Shown: positions 1 to 6,478, numbered from the stretch's first letter. The stretch is DNA of 8,373 bases from Candidatus Gallimonas intestinigallinarum (GCA_019116405.1 DXBS01000139.1:1-8373); one strand, 5' to 3'. Notes: generated from the letters alone by a model not told the origin. Numbers and translations: made by a program.

Positions 1-49
1 GAGCTATTAAAAACTGCCTGCATTGTGGGCAGAACAAAGACATGAGAAA

Positions 50-86
50 AGGCGTGGCTTTCACGCCACGCCTGCTCTCTTTTTCA
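50..86 (+). terminator. Rho-independent terminator of an upstream unit
   Basis: A perfect 9-bp stem (AGGCGTGGC at 50-58 with GCCACGCCT at 65-73) encloses a 6-nt loop and is followed by a T-rich run (74-86). It probably ends a gene whose body lies before the window. Frame 1 is open from position 1 to a TGA at 43-45 just before the stem, and frame 2 stops at 8-10. Either could be that gene's end, but too little is visible to name it. Confidence 0.75.
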
Positions 87-149
87 AAAGGCGGCCTTTA
101 CCAAAATTCCCTATCGGTATTGCGGTAAAGCTGTCCTCTTTTCTATACC

Positions 150-178
150 TTGACAAAGGGGACGACAGCTGTTATACT
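150..178 (+). promoter_or_regulatory. Sigma-A-type promoter of the MIF-family gene
   Basis: A perfect -35 box TTGACA (150-155), a 17-bp spacer and a -10 box TATACT (173-178, 5 of 6 consensus). The predicted start point is near 185, right at the Shine-Dalgarno AGGAGG (186-191). The leader would then be only about 15 nt. Confidence 0.85.
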
Positions 179-199
179 GATAGGCAGGAGGAAAAAAGC

Positions 200-538
200 A
201 TGCCCTTTATCGAATGCAAGACGGCAAATTGCCTGACGGACGCGCAGAAGGAGTCCGTTAAAAGTAAGTTGGGCGAGGCGATCGCCCTGCTGCATAAGAC
301 CGAACGCTATCTCATGGTCGGCTTTGCCGACGAGACCTTATACTTCGCGGGCAGGAAACTCGAGTCTGGCGCATATGTCTCGGTCAGCCTGTTCGGTTCG
401 GCGTCCGCCAAGGACTACGAGCGCATGACGCGCGCGATCTGCGACATTCTCACTTCCGAGGCGGGCATTCCCGCGGACAAGGTGTACGTCACCTATCACC
501 CCGTTGCGGACTGGGGCTGGAACGGCGCGAATTTTTAA
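200..538 (+). CDS. MIF-family tautomerase-like protein
   Basis: A 112-residue protein of the macrophage migration inhibitory factor / phenylpyruvate tautomerase family. Known members are trimers of about 115 residues whose N-terminal proline, exposed by Met removal, acts as the catalytic base in keto-enol tautomerisation. The sequence shows Pro2, a lysine at residue 33 (matching catalytic Lys32 of the mature animal protein), the strand MVGFADETLYFAG (39-51) and the C-terminal WGWNGANF signature (105-112). The CxxC thiol motif of animal MIF is absent; the equivalent segment reads SGAY. No signal peptide is visible, so it is probably cytoplasmic. I chose ATG 200 because AGGAGG (186-191) sits 8 nt upstream and because a longer open frame would run through the promoter. 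It is a single-gene unit with its own promoter and a downstream hairpin. Family assignment is secure; the physiological substrate is unknown. Confidence 0.92.
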   Translation: MPFIECKTANCLTDAQKESVKSKLGEAIALLHKTERYLMVGFADETLYFAGRKLESGAYVSVSLFGSASAKDYERMTRAICDILTSEAGIPADKVYVTYHPVADWGWNGANF

Positions 539-544
539 GGACGC

Positions 545-600
545 GGACAAAAATCAGGGGCGCCGCCGCACACTCGTGCGGCGGCGCCCCCTTGTCGTTC
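545..600. terminator. Shared bidirectional terminator between convergent genes
   Basis: A perfect 15-bp stem (557-571 with 576-590) has a 4-nt ACTC loop. It lies between the stop of the MIF-family gene (538) and the stop of the minus-strand SDR gene (620). On the minus strand the stem is followed by a T-run (TGATTTTTG, complement of 549-557), so it is a good terminator for the SDR gene. On the plus strand the tail (CTTGTCGTTC) is weaker but the stem is very stable. Confidence 0.85.
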
Positions 601-619
601 AAAGATGCGGTTTTGTTGT

Positions 620-1666
620 CTATGCCCGGACTTTTTTCCCGGATTTGCGTACGCGGGGCTGTTTTTCTCTGATCTCGCCCGCCTCTTTGAGCCAGTCCAC
701 GGTGTCGGAGAGCGTCTCGGTAAAGTCGCGCGTCGTGTAGCCAAGCTCGCGCGTTGCCTTCTCGTGCGAAAAGTTGCCGTTTTCCAGAATGACGCCCAGC
801 GCATAGGGCGAGAACAGCGGCTTTTGTCCCTTTCTGCGCGCATGCGCGACGGCGAAGGGGGACGCCATCATGGCAAGGAAATGGGGTACGGTGACGACCT
901 TCTTGCCGTGGATGATCGTGCGCAGGGTGTCCAGCGTCTCCTTCAAGGTGTGATATTCGCCCGAGAGGATGTAGCTCTCGCCCACTCTGCCGCGCTCGGC
1001 GGCTGCGAGGATGCCGTCCGCGACGTCGCGCACGTCGACAAAGTCATAGCCGCCCTTGACGCATGCGGAGAGTTTGCCGTTCGCATAGTTCTTGACGAAC
1101 TGCACGAGGTGGTTGCCCTTTCCGCTGTACGGTCCGATGATGCCCGAGGGCAGCACGACGACGGCGGGCAGCCCCTCCTTTGCAAGCGCGAGCACCTCCC
1201 GCGCTGCCTGCGCCTTGCTCTTGGCGTACGCGCCCTCCACGCGCGCGGGGTTGTAATCCTCGATCTCCGTCTTGACCATGCCCTTAGCAAGGTCGGGCAT
1301 GGCATGCACGGAGCAGACGTACACGATCCTGCTCACGCCGTATTCTCCGGCGAGCGCCATCACGTTGCGCGTGCCGCCCACGTTGACTTTCTCGGCGAGC
1401 GGGGAGTGCTTGTCGGCGATCTCCACGACGCCCGCGCAGTGCAAAAGCACCGCCTGCGTGCCTTCGGGCAGGGTGAAGAAGGGACGCATCGTCTCAGGCT
1501 GCGTCACGTCGCCGAAGAACACTTCTGCGCCCAGCTGCCGCACAAGGGTGGTGTCCTCGCCCCGCATGCACAGCGCGCGCATCGCCTCGCCGCGCTCTCT
1601 AAGCCGCATGCACAGCGCGCTGCCGACGTGTCCCGCCGCGCCTGTAATGAGATATACTTTTTTCAT
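620..1666 (-). CDS. Extended SDR, NAD-dependent epimerase/dehydratase-like
   Basis: A 348-residue extended short-chain dehydrogenase/reductase. The N-terminal Rossmann fold carries TGAAGHVG (8-15) for NAD(P). Asp53 in FGDV is at the position that usually contacts adenine. The catalytic triad is visible as Ser119 (VCSVHA), Tyr147 and Lys151 (YAKSK). PSGIIGPY (173-180) and DFVDVRDVADG (208-218) are typical of the epimerase / dihydroflavonol reductase / 3-beta-hydroxysteroid dehydrogenase-like branch. Substrate cannot be read from sequence: sugar nucleotide, steroid or a small carbonyl are all possible. The C-terminus is basic and probably disordered (334-348). Start ATG 1666 has GGGAGGT (1681-1675) 8 nt upstream; more distal in-frame ATGs lack this. 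It is divergent from the TetR-type gene, which suggests that regulator controls it. An exact 17-bp in-frame duplication lies near the 5' end. Confidence 0.9.
   Translation of the reverse strand: MKKVYLITGAAGHVGSALCMRLRERGEAMRALCMRGEDTTLVRQLGAEVFFGDVTQPETMRPFFTLPEGTQAVLLHCAGVVEIADKHSPLAEKVNVGGTRNVMALAGEYGVSRIVYVCSVHAMPDLAKGMVKTEIEDYNPARVEGAYAKSKAQAAREVLALAKEGLPAVVVLPSGIIGPYSGKGNHLVQFVKNYANGKLSACVKGGYDFVDVRDVADGILAAAERGRVGESYILSGEYHTLKETLDTLRTIIHGKKVVTVPHFLAMMASPFAVAHARRKGQKPLFSPYALGVILENGNFSHEKATRELGYTTRDFTETLSDTVDWLKEAGEIREKQPRVRKSGKKVRA
1562..1620. repeat. 17-bp direct repeat inside the SDR gene
   Basis: CCGCATGCACAGCGCGC occurs at 1562-1578 and again at 1604-1620, offset by 42 bp (14 codons). 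On the coding strand both copies encode the same residues (ALCMR at 17-21 and 31-35 of the protein). The repeat sits at the end of the first Rossmann helix and in the following strand. Confidence 0.9.
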
Positions 1667-1683
1667 TGTTTTGCACCTCCCTG

Positions 1684-1712
1684 TTGCAAACGGAAGAGAT
1701 CGGTGGTATAAT
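1684..1712 (+). promoter_or_regulatory. Possible extra plus-strand promoter in the SDR leader
   Basis: TTGCAA (1684-1689), a 17-bp spacer and a perfect TATAAT (1707-1712) preceded by TGG, an extended -10 element. It points toward the TetR-type gene but lies 160 nt from it, inside the region transcribed as the SDR leader. It could be a second tetR promoter, an antisense promoter, or chance. Confidence 0.4.
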
Positions 1713-1728
1713 AATCGTGTGCGATCAA

Positions 1729-1794
1729 GGCTCATCCAAACTTTCCGCGTACACCGATCCATTCTTTTCATCTATAGTATATCACGGATGAGCC
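1729..1794. repeat. 9-bp interrupted inverted repeat in the divergent region
   Basis: GGCTCATCC (1729-1737) and its exact reverse complement GGATGAGCC (1786-1794) flank the candidate SDR -10 box. The 48-nt gap makes it unlikely to be an RNA hairpin. If functional, it would be a pair of protein-binding half sites. Confidence 0.45.
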
Positions 1795-1806
1795 GAAAGG
1801 TGTCCA
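1776..1806 (-). promoter_or_regulatory. Candidate promoter of the SDR gene
   Basis: On the minus strand, TGATATACT (1784-1776) forms an extended -10 element (TGn plus TATACT). TGGACA (1806-1801) is a 5-of-6 match to -35 but with a long 19-bp spacer. The predicted leader is about 100 nt. Confidence 0.5.
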
Positions 1807-1813
1807 TGCAATT

Positions 1814-1843
1814 TTGAAACGCCTGTCCGTTGTCGGACACAAT
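1814..1843 (+). promoter_or_regulatory. Candidate promoter of the TetR-type gene
   Basis: TTGAAA (1814-1819, 5 of 6) and CACAAT (1838-1843, 4 of 6) are separated by 18 bp. The spacer and the first bases of the -10 box hold a 16-bp palindrome. The predicted start is near 1850, giving a leader of about 24 nt with AAGGAG at 1860-1865, 8 nt before the ATG. Confidence 0.5.
1824..1839. promoter_or_regulatory. Candidate TetR-family operator palindrome
   Basis: TGTCCG-TTGT-CGGACA is a dyad with perfect 6-bp arms. It lies 35 bp before the regulator's start codon and within its candidate promoter. TetR-family dimers typically bind palindromes of about this size and repress their own and the divergent gene. 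An isolated TGTCC half site also occurs at 1801-1805, over the candidate SDR -35. Confidence 0.6.
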
Positions 1844-1873
1844 GTGTGAAATCGTTCCGAAGGAGACAAATCC

Positions 1874-2467
1874 ATGAAGATTGAAGACGGGGATTTTCGC
1901 GTCAGGCTGACCAAGAAGATGCTCATCAAAGCATTTTTGGAGCTGCGCAGGCAAAAGCCGCTCCGAAAGATCACGGTGAGCGAACTGTGCTCTGCCGCGG
2001 GCGTGGGCAGGGGCACCTTCTATGCGCACTTCACCGATATTTATGACCTCAACGAAAAGCTGGAGGACAAGTTCCTCGCCGACTTTTCCGCCGCATTGCG
2101 CGGAGCATTGCAGGAAAAGGCGGGACAGCAGTCCACGCGGCGCATCTGCCGCACCGTTTTTGCCCTGCTGGAGGAAAATGAACAGCTCTGCCAGCTCCTC
2201 CTTGCCGCGGATAACGCGGGCGGCGCGGCGCGTTTCGTCGAACTGGGCGGACAGCTTTGTGCGGAGTATTACCGGACGGCGGTCGGCGACGTCCCGACTA
2301 AGCAGCTCGCCGATTTCTACCTGTTTGTCTCCTCGGGCTGTATCTCCTGCCTTCGGGAGCGGCTGCGTACGGAGGAGCGCCCGCCCGTCGAACAGTTTGC
2401 CGACGAGATGAGCGAGTTCATCAACAAAGGCGTGCGCGCGCTGCTGCCTTCCCGTCCGCCCGTCTGA
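1874..2467 (+). CDS. TetR/AcrR-family transcriptional regulator
   Basis: A 197-residue one-component DNA-binding regulator of typical TetR length. The N-terminal domain (about 12-60) contains the family helix-turn-helix ITVSELCSAAGVGRGTFYAHF with a trailing segment (33-59) ending in YDL, a clear match to TetR_N. The remaining helical domain (60-190) would bind a ligand and dimerise. It is variable in this family, and its effector cannot be predicted. Residues 166-175 contain a Cys pair (CISC) in a hydrophobic helix, which could be a redox or ligand contact, though this is speculative. ATG 1874 is supported by AAGGAG 8 nt upstream. Divergence from the SDR gene and the palindrome at 1824-1839 suggest autoregulation and control of the SDR gene. 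It is followed by its own terminator. Confidence 0.9.
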   Translation: MKIEDGDFRVRLTKKMLIKAFLELRRQKPLRKITVSELCSAAGVGRGTFYAHFTDIYDLNEKLEDKFLADFSAALRGALQEKAGQQSTRRICRTVFALLEENEQLCQLLLAADNAGGAARFVELGGQLCAEYYRTAVGDVPTKQLADFYLFVSSGCISCLRERLRTEERPPVEQFADEMSEFINKGVRALLPSRPPV

Positions 2468-2492
2468 TCGTCTGTGCCTGCCGGGAGCACCT

Positions 2493-2539
2493 CGCGCTGC
2501 CTTGCGCGAAAAGGCAGTGCGTTTGGCTTGCTTTTTTTC
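2493..2539 (+). terminator. Terminator of the TetR-type gene
   Basis: An 11-bp stem with one G-U pair (2493-2503 with 2511-2521) and a 7-nt loop, followed by a T-rich tract that ends in seven Ts (2532-2538). The tail overlaps the -35 box of the next promoter. Confidence 0.65.
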
Positions 2540-2556
2540 GGAAGATATGATATACT
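2528..2556 (+). promoter_or_regulatory. Promoter of the fprA-rubredoxin operon
   Basis: TTGCTT (2528-2533), a 17-bp spacer and TATACT (2551-2556) with an upstream TGA forming an extended -10. The predicted start is near 2563, about 26 nt before the fprA ATG, with GGAG (2576-2579) in between. Confidence 0.75.
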
Positions 2557-2588
2557 GTGCGCGAACAAACGCAGCGGAGTTGCCAATT

Positions 2589-3788
2589 ATGCAAAACTGT
2601 ATTTCTGTTACCAACGATCTTTTCTACCTCGGCGGGAACGATCGGCGCATTGCCCTGTTTGAAAGCGCCTTTCCCGTGCCGCGCGGCGTCTCCTATAACT
2701 CCTATCTCTTAAGGGACGAAAAGACGGTGCTCTTTGACACCGTGGACGAGGCGATCAGCGGTCTCTTTTTTGAAAATCTTTCCTGCGCGCTGGATGGCAG
2801 GGCGCTCGACTACGTCGTCGTCCACCACATGGAGCCCGACCATTCGGCGACGCTGCAGCGCGTGCTGGAGCGCTATCCCGCCGTCACCGTCGTCACGACG
2901 CAGAAGGCGGCGGTCATGATGAAGAACTACTTCGGCTTTTCGGGCAGCGTCATGCTCGTCAAGGAGGGGGACACCCTCCCCGTCGGCGCGCACACGCTGC
3001 AGTTCGTCCTCGCGCCCATGGTGCACTGGCCCGAGGTCATGATGACCTATGTCAAAGAGGGCGGCATCCTGTTCTCCGCCGACGCGTTCGGCACCTTCGG
3101 GGCGCTGCACGGGAGCATCTTCGCCGATGAATGCGATTTCGGGCACGACTATCTGGACGACGCGCGCAGATACTATGTCAACATCGTCGGCAAGTACGGC
3201 GTGCAGGTGCAAAGCGTCTTAAAGAAGGCGGCGGGGCTGGATATTTCCCTCGTCTGCCCGCTGCACGGTCCCGTCTGGCGCAAGGACTTTGGGTGGTACC
3301 TTAATAAGTACCTGACCTGGAGCAGCTATGCGCCCGAGGAAAAGGGCGTCGCCGTGTTCTATGCGTCGGTGTACGGCCACACGCAGAACGCCGCGGAGAT
3401 CGTCGCCTCCGCCATCGCGCAGGAGGGCGTCAAAGTCAGAACGTACGACGTCTCCGTCACCCATATCAGCGAGCTTGTGAGCGAGGCGTTCCGCTTCTCG
3501 CACGCGGTGTTCGCTTCGACGACGTACAACAACGGCATCTTCATCAGCATGGAACAGCTGCTTGCCGACCTCAAAGAACACGCCTGGCAGAACAGGGCGT
3601 ATGCGATCGTCGAGAACGGGTCGTGGGCGCCGCAGGCGGGCGCGCTGATGGAGGCGGAGCTCTCCGCCATGAAGAACATGCGCCGCATCGGCGAAAAGAC
3701 GACGGTGCTCTCCGCCGTCAATGAAGGCAGCCGCGAGGCGCTCATCTCCCTCGGCAAACTGGTCGCCGGGGACGTAAAACAAAACTGA
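2589..3788 (+). CDS. fprA: A-type flavodiiron protein (O2/NO reductase)
   Basis: A 399-residue flavodiiron protein, the usual length for class A. The family reduces O2 to water and/or NO to N2O at a cytoplasmic non-haem diiron site, fed electrons through FMN. Residues 1-250 form the metallo-beta-lactamase-like domain with all iron ligands visible: His80, Glu82, Asp84 and His85 (HHMEPDH, 79-85), His146 (MVHWPE), Asp165 (SADAFG) and His226 (CPLHGPVW). Residues 253-399 form the flavodoxin domain, with phosphate loop [12 protein letters not shown] (258-269) and the TYNNGIF loop (312-318). There is no fused rubredoxin or flavin reductase domain. Start ATG 2589 fits GGAG 9 nt upstream; the frame is open further upstream but that part overlaps the terminator and promoter. 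The rubredoxin 31 nt downstream is the expected electron donor. Confidence 0.95.
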   Translation: MQNCISVTNDLFYLGGNDRRIALFESAFPVPRGVSYNSYLLRDEKTVLFDTVDEAISGLFFENLSCALDGRALDYVVVHHMEPDHSATLQRVLERYPAVTVVTTQKAAVMMKNYFGFSGSVMLVKEGDTLPVGAHTLQFVLAPMVHWPEVMMTYVKEGGILFSADAFGTFGALHGSIFADECDFGHDYLDDARRYYVNIVGKYGVQVQSVLKKAAGLDISLVCPLHGPVWRKDFGWYLNKYLTWSSYAPEEKGVAVFYASVYGHTQNAAEIVASAIAQEGVKVRTYDVSVTHISELVSEAFRFSHAVFASTTYNNGIFISMEQLLADLKEHAWQNRAYAIVENGSWAPQAGALMEAELSAMKNMRRIGEKTTVLSAVNEGSREALISLGKLVAGDVKQN

Positions 3789-3819
3789 CGCCGTCAAGGC
3801 GAAAAATGGAGGTTATAAT

Positions 3820-3981
3820 ATGGCAAAGTATGTATGTACCGTCTGCGGTTACGAGTACGACGAAGTGGCGGGCGATCCCGATAACGGCATTGCGCCCGGC
3901 ACCAAGTGGGAGGACGTCCCCGATGATTTCACCTGCCCGCTCTGCGGCGTAGGCAAGGAAGATTTCGAGAAGCAGGACTGA
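3820..3981 (+). CDS. Rubredoxin
   Basis: A complete 53-residue rubredoxin. The four iron ligands are Cys6 and Cys9 (CTVCGY) and Cys39 and Cys42 (CPLCGVGK). The family aromatic and turn residues are present too: Tyr4, Tyr11, Tyr13, [11 protein letters not shown] (18-28), Trp30 and Phe37. It is a small cytoplasmic one-electron carrier with a mononuclear Fe(Cys)4 centre. Start ATG 3820 has GGAGG (3808-3812) 7 nt upstream. It lies 31 nt after fprA with no terminator between and a strong terminator after it, so the two are almost certainly co-transcribed. In characterised anaerobes rubredoxin passes electrons from an NAD(P)H:rubredoxin reductase to flavodiiron protein. No reductase gene is in the window, so it must be encoded elsewhere. 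Confidence 0.97.
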   Translation: MAKYVCTVCGYEYDEVAGDPDNGIAPGTKWEDVPDDFTCPLCGVGKEDFEKQD

Positions 3982-3987
3982 GCCTTG

Positions 3988-4030
3988 CGCAAGACCTCCG
4001 CTGATTTTGCGGAGGTCTTGCGTTCATTTT
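3988..4030 (+). terminator. Terminator of the fprA-rubredoxin operon
   Basis: A perfect 14-bp stem (CGCAAGACCTCCGC at 3988-4001 with 4009-4022) and a 7-nt loop, followed by TTCATTTT. It begins 7 nt after the rubredoxin stop. Confidence 0.9.
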
Positions 4031-4063
4031 GCGATGAATGTGTAAAAATTCGGGCGCGGATGA

Positions 4064-4127
4064 TTGAATGTGCCCGCTTTGTGTGATAAATAGATACAAT
4101 GGCAGGTCTGCCCCTTTGGGACATGCC
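4064..4127 (+). promoter_or_regulatory. Probable lon promoter and leader, poorly resolved
   Basis: The 126 nt between the previous terminator and the lon Shine-Dalgarno must hold the lon promoter. Candidates are TTGAAT (4064-4069) with TGTGATAAA (-10 at 4085-4090, short 15-bp spacer) and TACAAT (4095-4100, 5 of 6, no good -35). An imperfect hairpin follows at 4101-4127. No CIRCE element or CtsR heptad pair is visible. Confidence 0.4.
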
Positions 4128-4156
4128 GCCACACACCCCCGATGGAGGTAACACAT

Positions 4157-6478
4157 ATGGAAAAACGAGTCAAGATCCTGTCCGTCATTCCCATGCGGAC
4201 ACAGGTCGTGTTTCCCGATACGACGGTCGCGTTCGACGTAGGACGCGGCGTCTCCCTTGCTGCCGTCGAGCATGCAAACGTCAACGATAAATACGTCTTT
4301 GTCACCCGTCAGGCGGATCCCGAGAAGGAGTTTCCCGAAGGGGAGGACCTCGCGCTCATCGGCACGGTGTGCGTCATCCGCCAGGCGACCAAGCTGCCCG
4401 GAGACAGGATGCGCGTGTTCGTCGCGGGCGAGTACCGCGCCGCGGCGCGCGCCTTCCGCATGGAGGACGGCTATATCTATGCCGTCACCGAGGAACTCTT
4501 CCCCATCCACGGCGATCCGACGCTCGAGGAGGCGTACTTCCGCACGGCGAAGGAACTGGTCAAGGATATCGTCTCGGGCGAGGCGCGCAACGCCAAGGAG
4601 TTGGACAGCGCCCTGACGGGCGTCACCGATCCCGACGTCTACGTCAATATCTGTACCCATTATCTGCGCCTGAAGGATACCGTCAAGCAGGAGATCCTGG
4701 AGGAGACGACGCTCGTAAGAAGGCTCAGATTGTTCGAACAGTGCCTGAACAATGAGCTGGAGATCGGGCGGCTGGAGCGCAAGATCGCGCAGGACGTCCG
4801 CCGCAATATCGACAAATCGCAGAAGGAGTACTACTTGCGCGAACAGCTCAAGGCAATTCACGCAGAGCTTGGCGACGACGTCGAGGAGAACGCGCGCCTG
4901 CGCGAGAAGATCCTCGCAAAGCACCTTCCCAAGGCGGTGGAGGAAAAGGCGCTCACCGAGCTTGCCCGCATGGACAAGATGCCGCCCTCCTCGCCCGAGT
5001 ACACCGTGCTGCGCAACTATGCCGACTGGCTCATCGACCTTCCCTGGACGGAGGAGACCAAGGACACGGAAAAGCTCTCCGACGTCGAAAAGGTGCTCAA
5101 TGCCGATCACTTCGGGCTGGAAAAGATCAAGGAGCGCGTCGTGGAGTACCTTGCCGTCCTCAAGCTGACGGGGGAACTGAAGGCGCCCATTTTGTGCCTG
5201 GTCGGTCCTCCCGGCGTGGGCAAGACGAGCGTCGCGCAGTCCATCGCGCGGGCGCTGGGCAGAAAATTCGTGCGCATGAGCCTGGGCGGGCTCAAGGATG
5301 AAGCAGAGATCAGGGGGCACCGCCGCACCTATATCGGCGCGATTCCCGGGCGCATCATCTATGAGATGAAGAACGCGGGCTCCATCAATCCCGTGTTCCT
5401 TCTCGACGAGGTGGACAAGATCTCTTCTGACCTCAGAGGAGATCCCTCGAGCGCCCTTCTGGAAGTGCTCGACCCCGAGCAGAATTCCACCTTCCGCGAC
5501 AGATACCTCGAAGTGGAGTACGATCTCTCCAAGGTCATGTTCATCGCCACGGCGAACACGCTGGACACCATCCCCGGCCCCCTGCGCGACCGAATGGAGA
5601 TCATCGAGCTTTCGGGCTACACGCCCGAGGAAAAGGAGGAGATCGCCAAGCGCTATCTCGTCCCCAAAAAGCGCAGGGAGAACGGGCTGACCGAGGAAAA
5701 CATCCGCTTCACGGACGGCGCGCTCGCGGCGATCATCGACTGCTACACGATGGAGGCGGGCGTGAGAACGCTGGAGCGCACCATCGGCACGGTCTGCCGT
5801 AAGGCTGCAGTGCGCATCGCCAAGGGCGAGGAGAGCAAGATCACCGTCAACAAGCACAATCTGGAGAGCTTTCTGGGCGGCAAGCGCTTCTATCACGACG
5901 AGGAAATGCGCGAAAAGGACGAAGTCGGCGCGGCGACGGGGCTCGCCTGGACGGCGGTCGGCGGCATGCCGCTCACGATCGAGGTCTCCGCGATGCAGGG
6001 CAAGGGGGATATTCTGCTCACGGGCAAGCTGGGCGACGTCATGAAGGAGTCCGCCCGCGCCGCGATCAGCTATATCCGCGGCCATGCCGACAAGTACGGT
6101 ATATCGAACGAGGCGTTCGAGCACAGCGATATCCACATTCACGTTCCCGAGGGCGCAACGCCCAAGGACGGCCCCTCCGCGGGCATCACGATGGCGACGG
6201 CGATCCTGTCCGCGTTCACCGGTCAGCCCGTCAGCCGCGACGTCGCCATGACGGGCGAGATCACCCTGCGCGGCAAGGTGCTGCCCATCGGCGGGCTCAA
6301 GGAGAAGGCGATGGCGGCAAGCCGTATCGGCATCCGCGACGTCATCATTCCCGAGGAAAACAAGAAGGACGTGGAGGAGATCCCCGAGAACGTCCGCAAG
6401 AATATCAACTTTATCTGCGTGAGCGACATCGATCAGGTGTTCCGAACCGCAGTCACGGGGCTGAACTATGCAGGTTAA
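4157..6478 (+). CDS. lon: ATP-dependent protease LonA
   Basis: A 773-residue LonA protease, the usual length for the family (E. coli 784, B. subtilis LonA 774). It is a cytoplasmic homohexamer that unfolds and degrades damaged and regulatory proteins. Residues 8-200 form the substrate-recognition domain (starting SVIPMRTQVVFP), followed by a coiled-coil-rich segment (about 205-310). The AAA+ domain has Walker A GPPGVGKT (350-357), Walker B FLLDEVDK (414-421), sensor Asn467 in ATANTLD and LRDRM (476-480). The protease domain (about 595-773) has the Ser-Lys dyad at Ser674 (PKDGPSAG) and Lys717 (GGLKEKAMAA), spaced as in E. coli Ser679/Lys722. ATG 4157 is preceded by GGAGG (4144-4148) at 8 nt. 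An earlier in-frame ATG at 4142 overlaps that Shine-Dalgarno and was rejected. It overlaps engB downstream. Confidence 0.97.
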   Translation: MEKRVKILSVIPMRTQVVFPDTTVAFDVGRGVSLAAVEHANVNDKYVFVTRQADPEKEFPEGEDLALIGTVCVIRQATKLPGDRMRVFVAGEYRAAARAFRMEDGYIYAVTEELFPIHGDPTLEEAYFRTAKELVKDIVSGEARNAKELDSALTGVTDPDVYVNICTHYLRLKDTVKQEILEETTLVRRLRLFEQCLNNELEIGRLERKIAQDVRRNIDKSQKEYYLREQLKAIHAELGDDVEENARLREKILAKHLPKAVEEKALTELARMDKMPPSSPEYTVLRNYADWLIDLPWTEETKDTEKLSDVEKVLNADHFGLEKIKERVVEYLAVLKLTGELKAPILCLVGPPGVGKTSVAQSIARALGRKFVRMSLGGLKDEAEIRGHRRTYIGAIPGRIIYEMKNAGSINPVFLLDEVDKISSDLRGDPSSALLEVLDPEQNSTFRDRYLEVEYDLSKVMFIATANTLDTIPGPLRDRMEIIELSGYTPEEKEEIAKRYLVPKKRRENGLTEENIRFTDGALAAIIDCYTMEAGVRTLERTIGTVCRKAAVRIAKGEESKITVNKHNLESFLGGKRFYHDEEMREKDEVGAATGLAWTAVGGMPLTIEVSAMQGKGDILLTGKLGDVMKESARAAISYIRGHADKYGISNEAFEHSDIHIHVPEGATPKDGPSAGITMATAILSAFTGQPVSRDVAMTGEITLRGKVLPIGGLKEKAMAASRIGIRDVIIPEENKKDVEEIPENVRKNINFICVSDIDQVFRTAVTGLNYAG

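Noticed and set aside
1..45. Partial upstream gene
   Set aside because: At most 14 codons are open before the terminator and two frames are possible. In the third frame an NCLHCG stretch runs on through the terminator. None gives a recognisable protein end.
23..199. N-terminal extension of the MIF-family gene from ATG 23
   Set aside because: It would be translated through a terminator and the gene's own promoter, and it would destroy the N-terminal proline that the family needs.
605..1711. Plus-strand open frame of 368 codons opposite the SDR gene
   Set aside because: It is a composition shadow of the SDR gene; no ribosome binding site fits and there are no family motifs.
3814..3819. Perfect TATAAT directly before the rubredoxin ATG
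   Set aside because: No -35 box lies at the right distance (CCGTCA at 17 bp), and a start from it would fall inside the rubredoxin gene.
4142..4156. Earlier in-frame ATG for lon at 4142
   Set aside because: It overlaps the GGAGG Shine-Dalgarno that serves the ATG at 4157 and has no ribosome binding site of its own.
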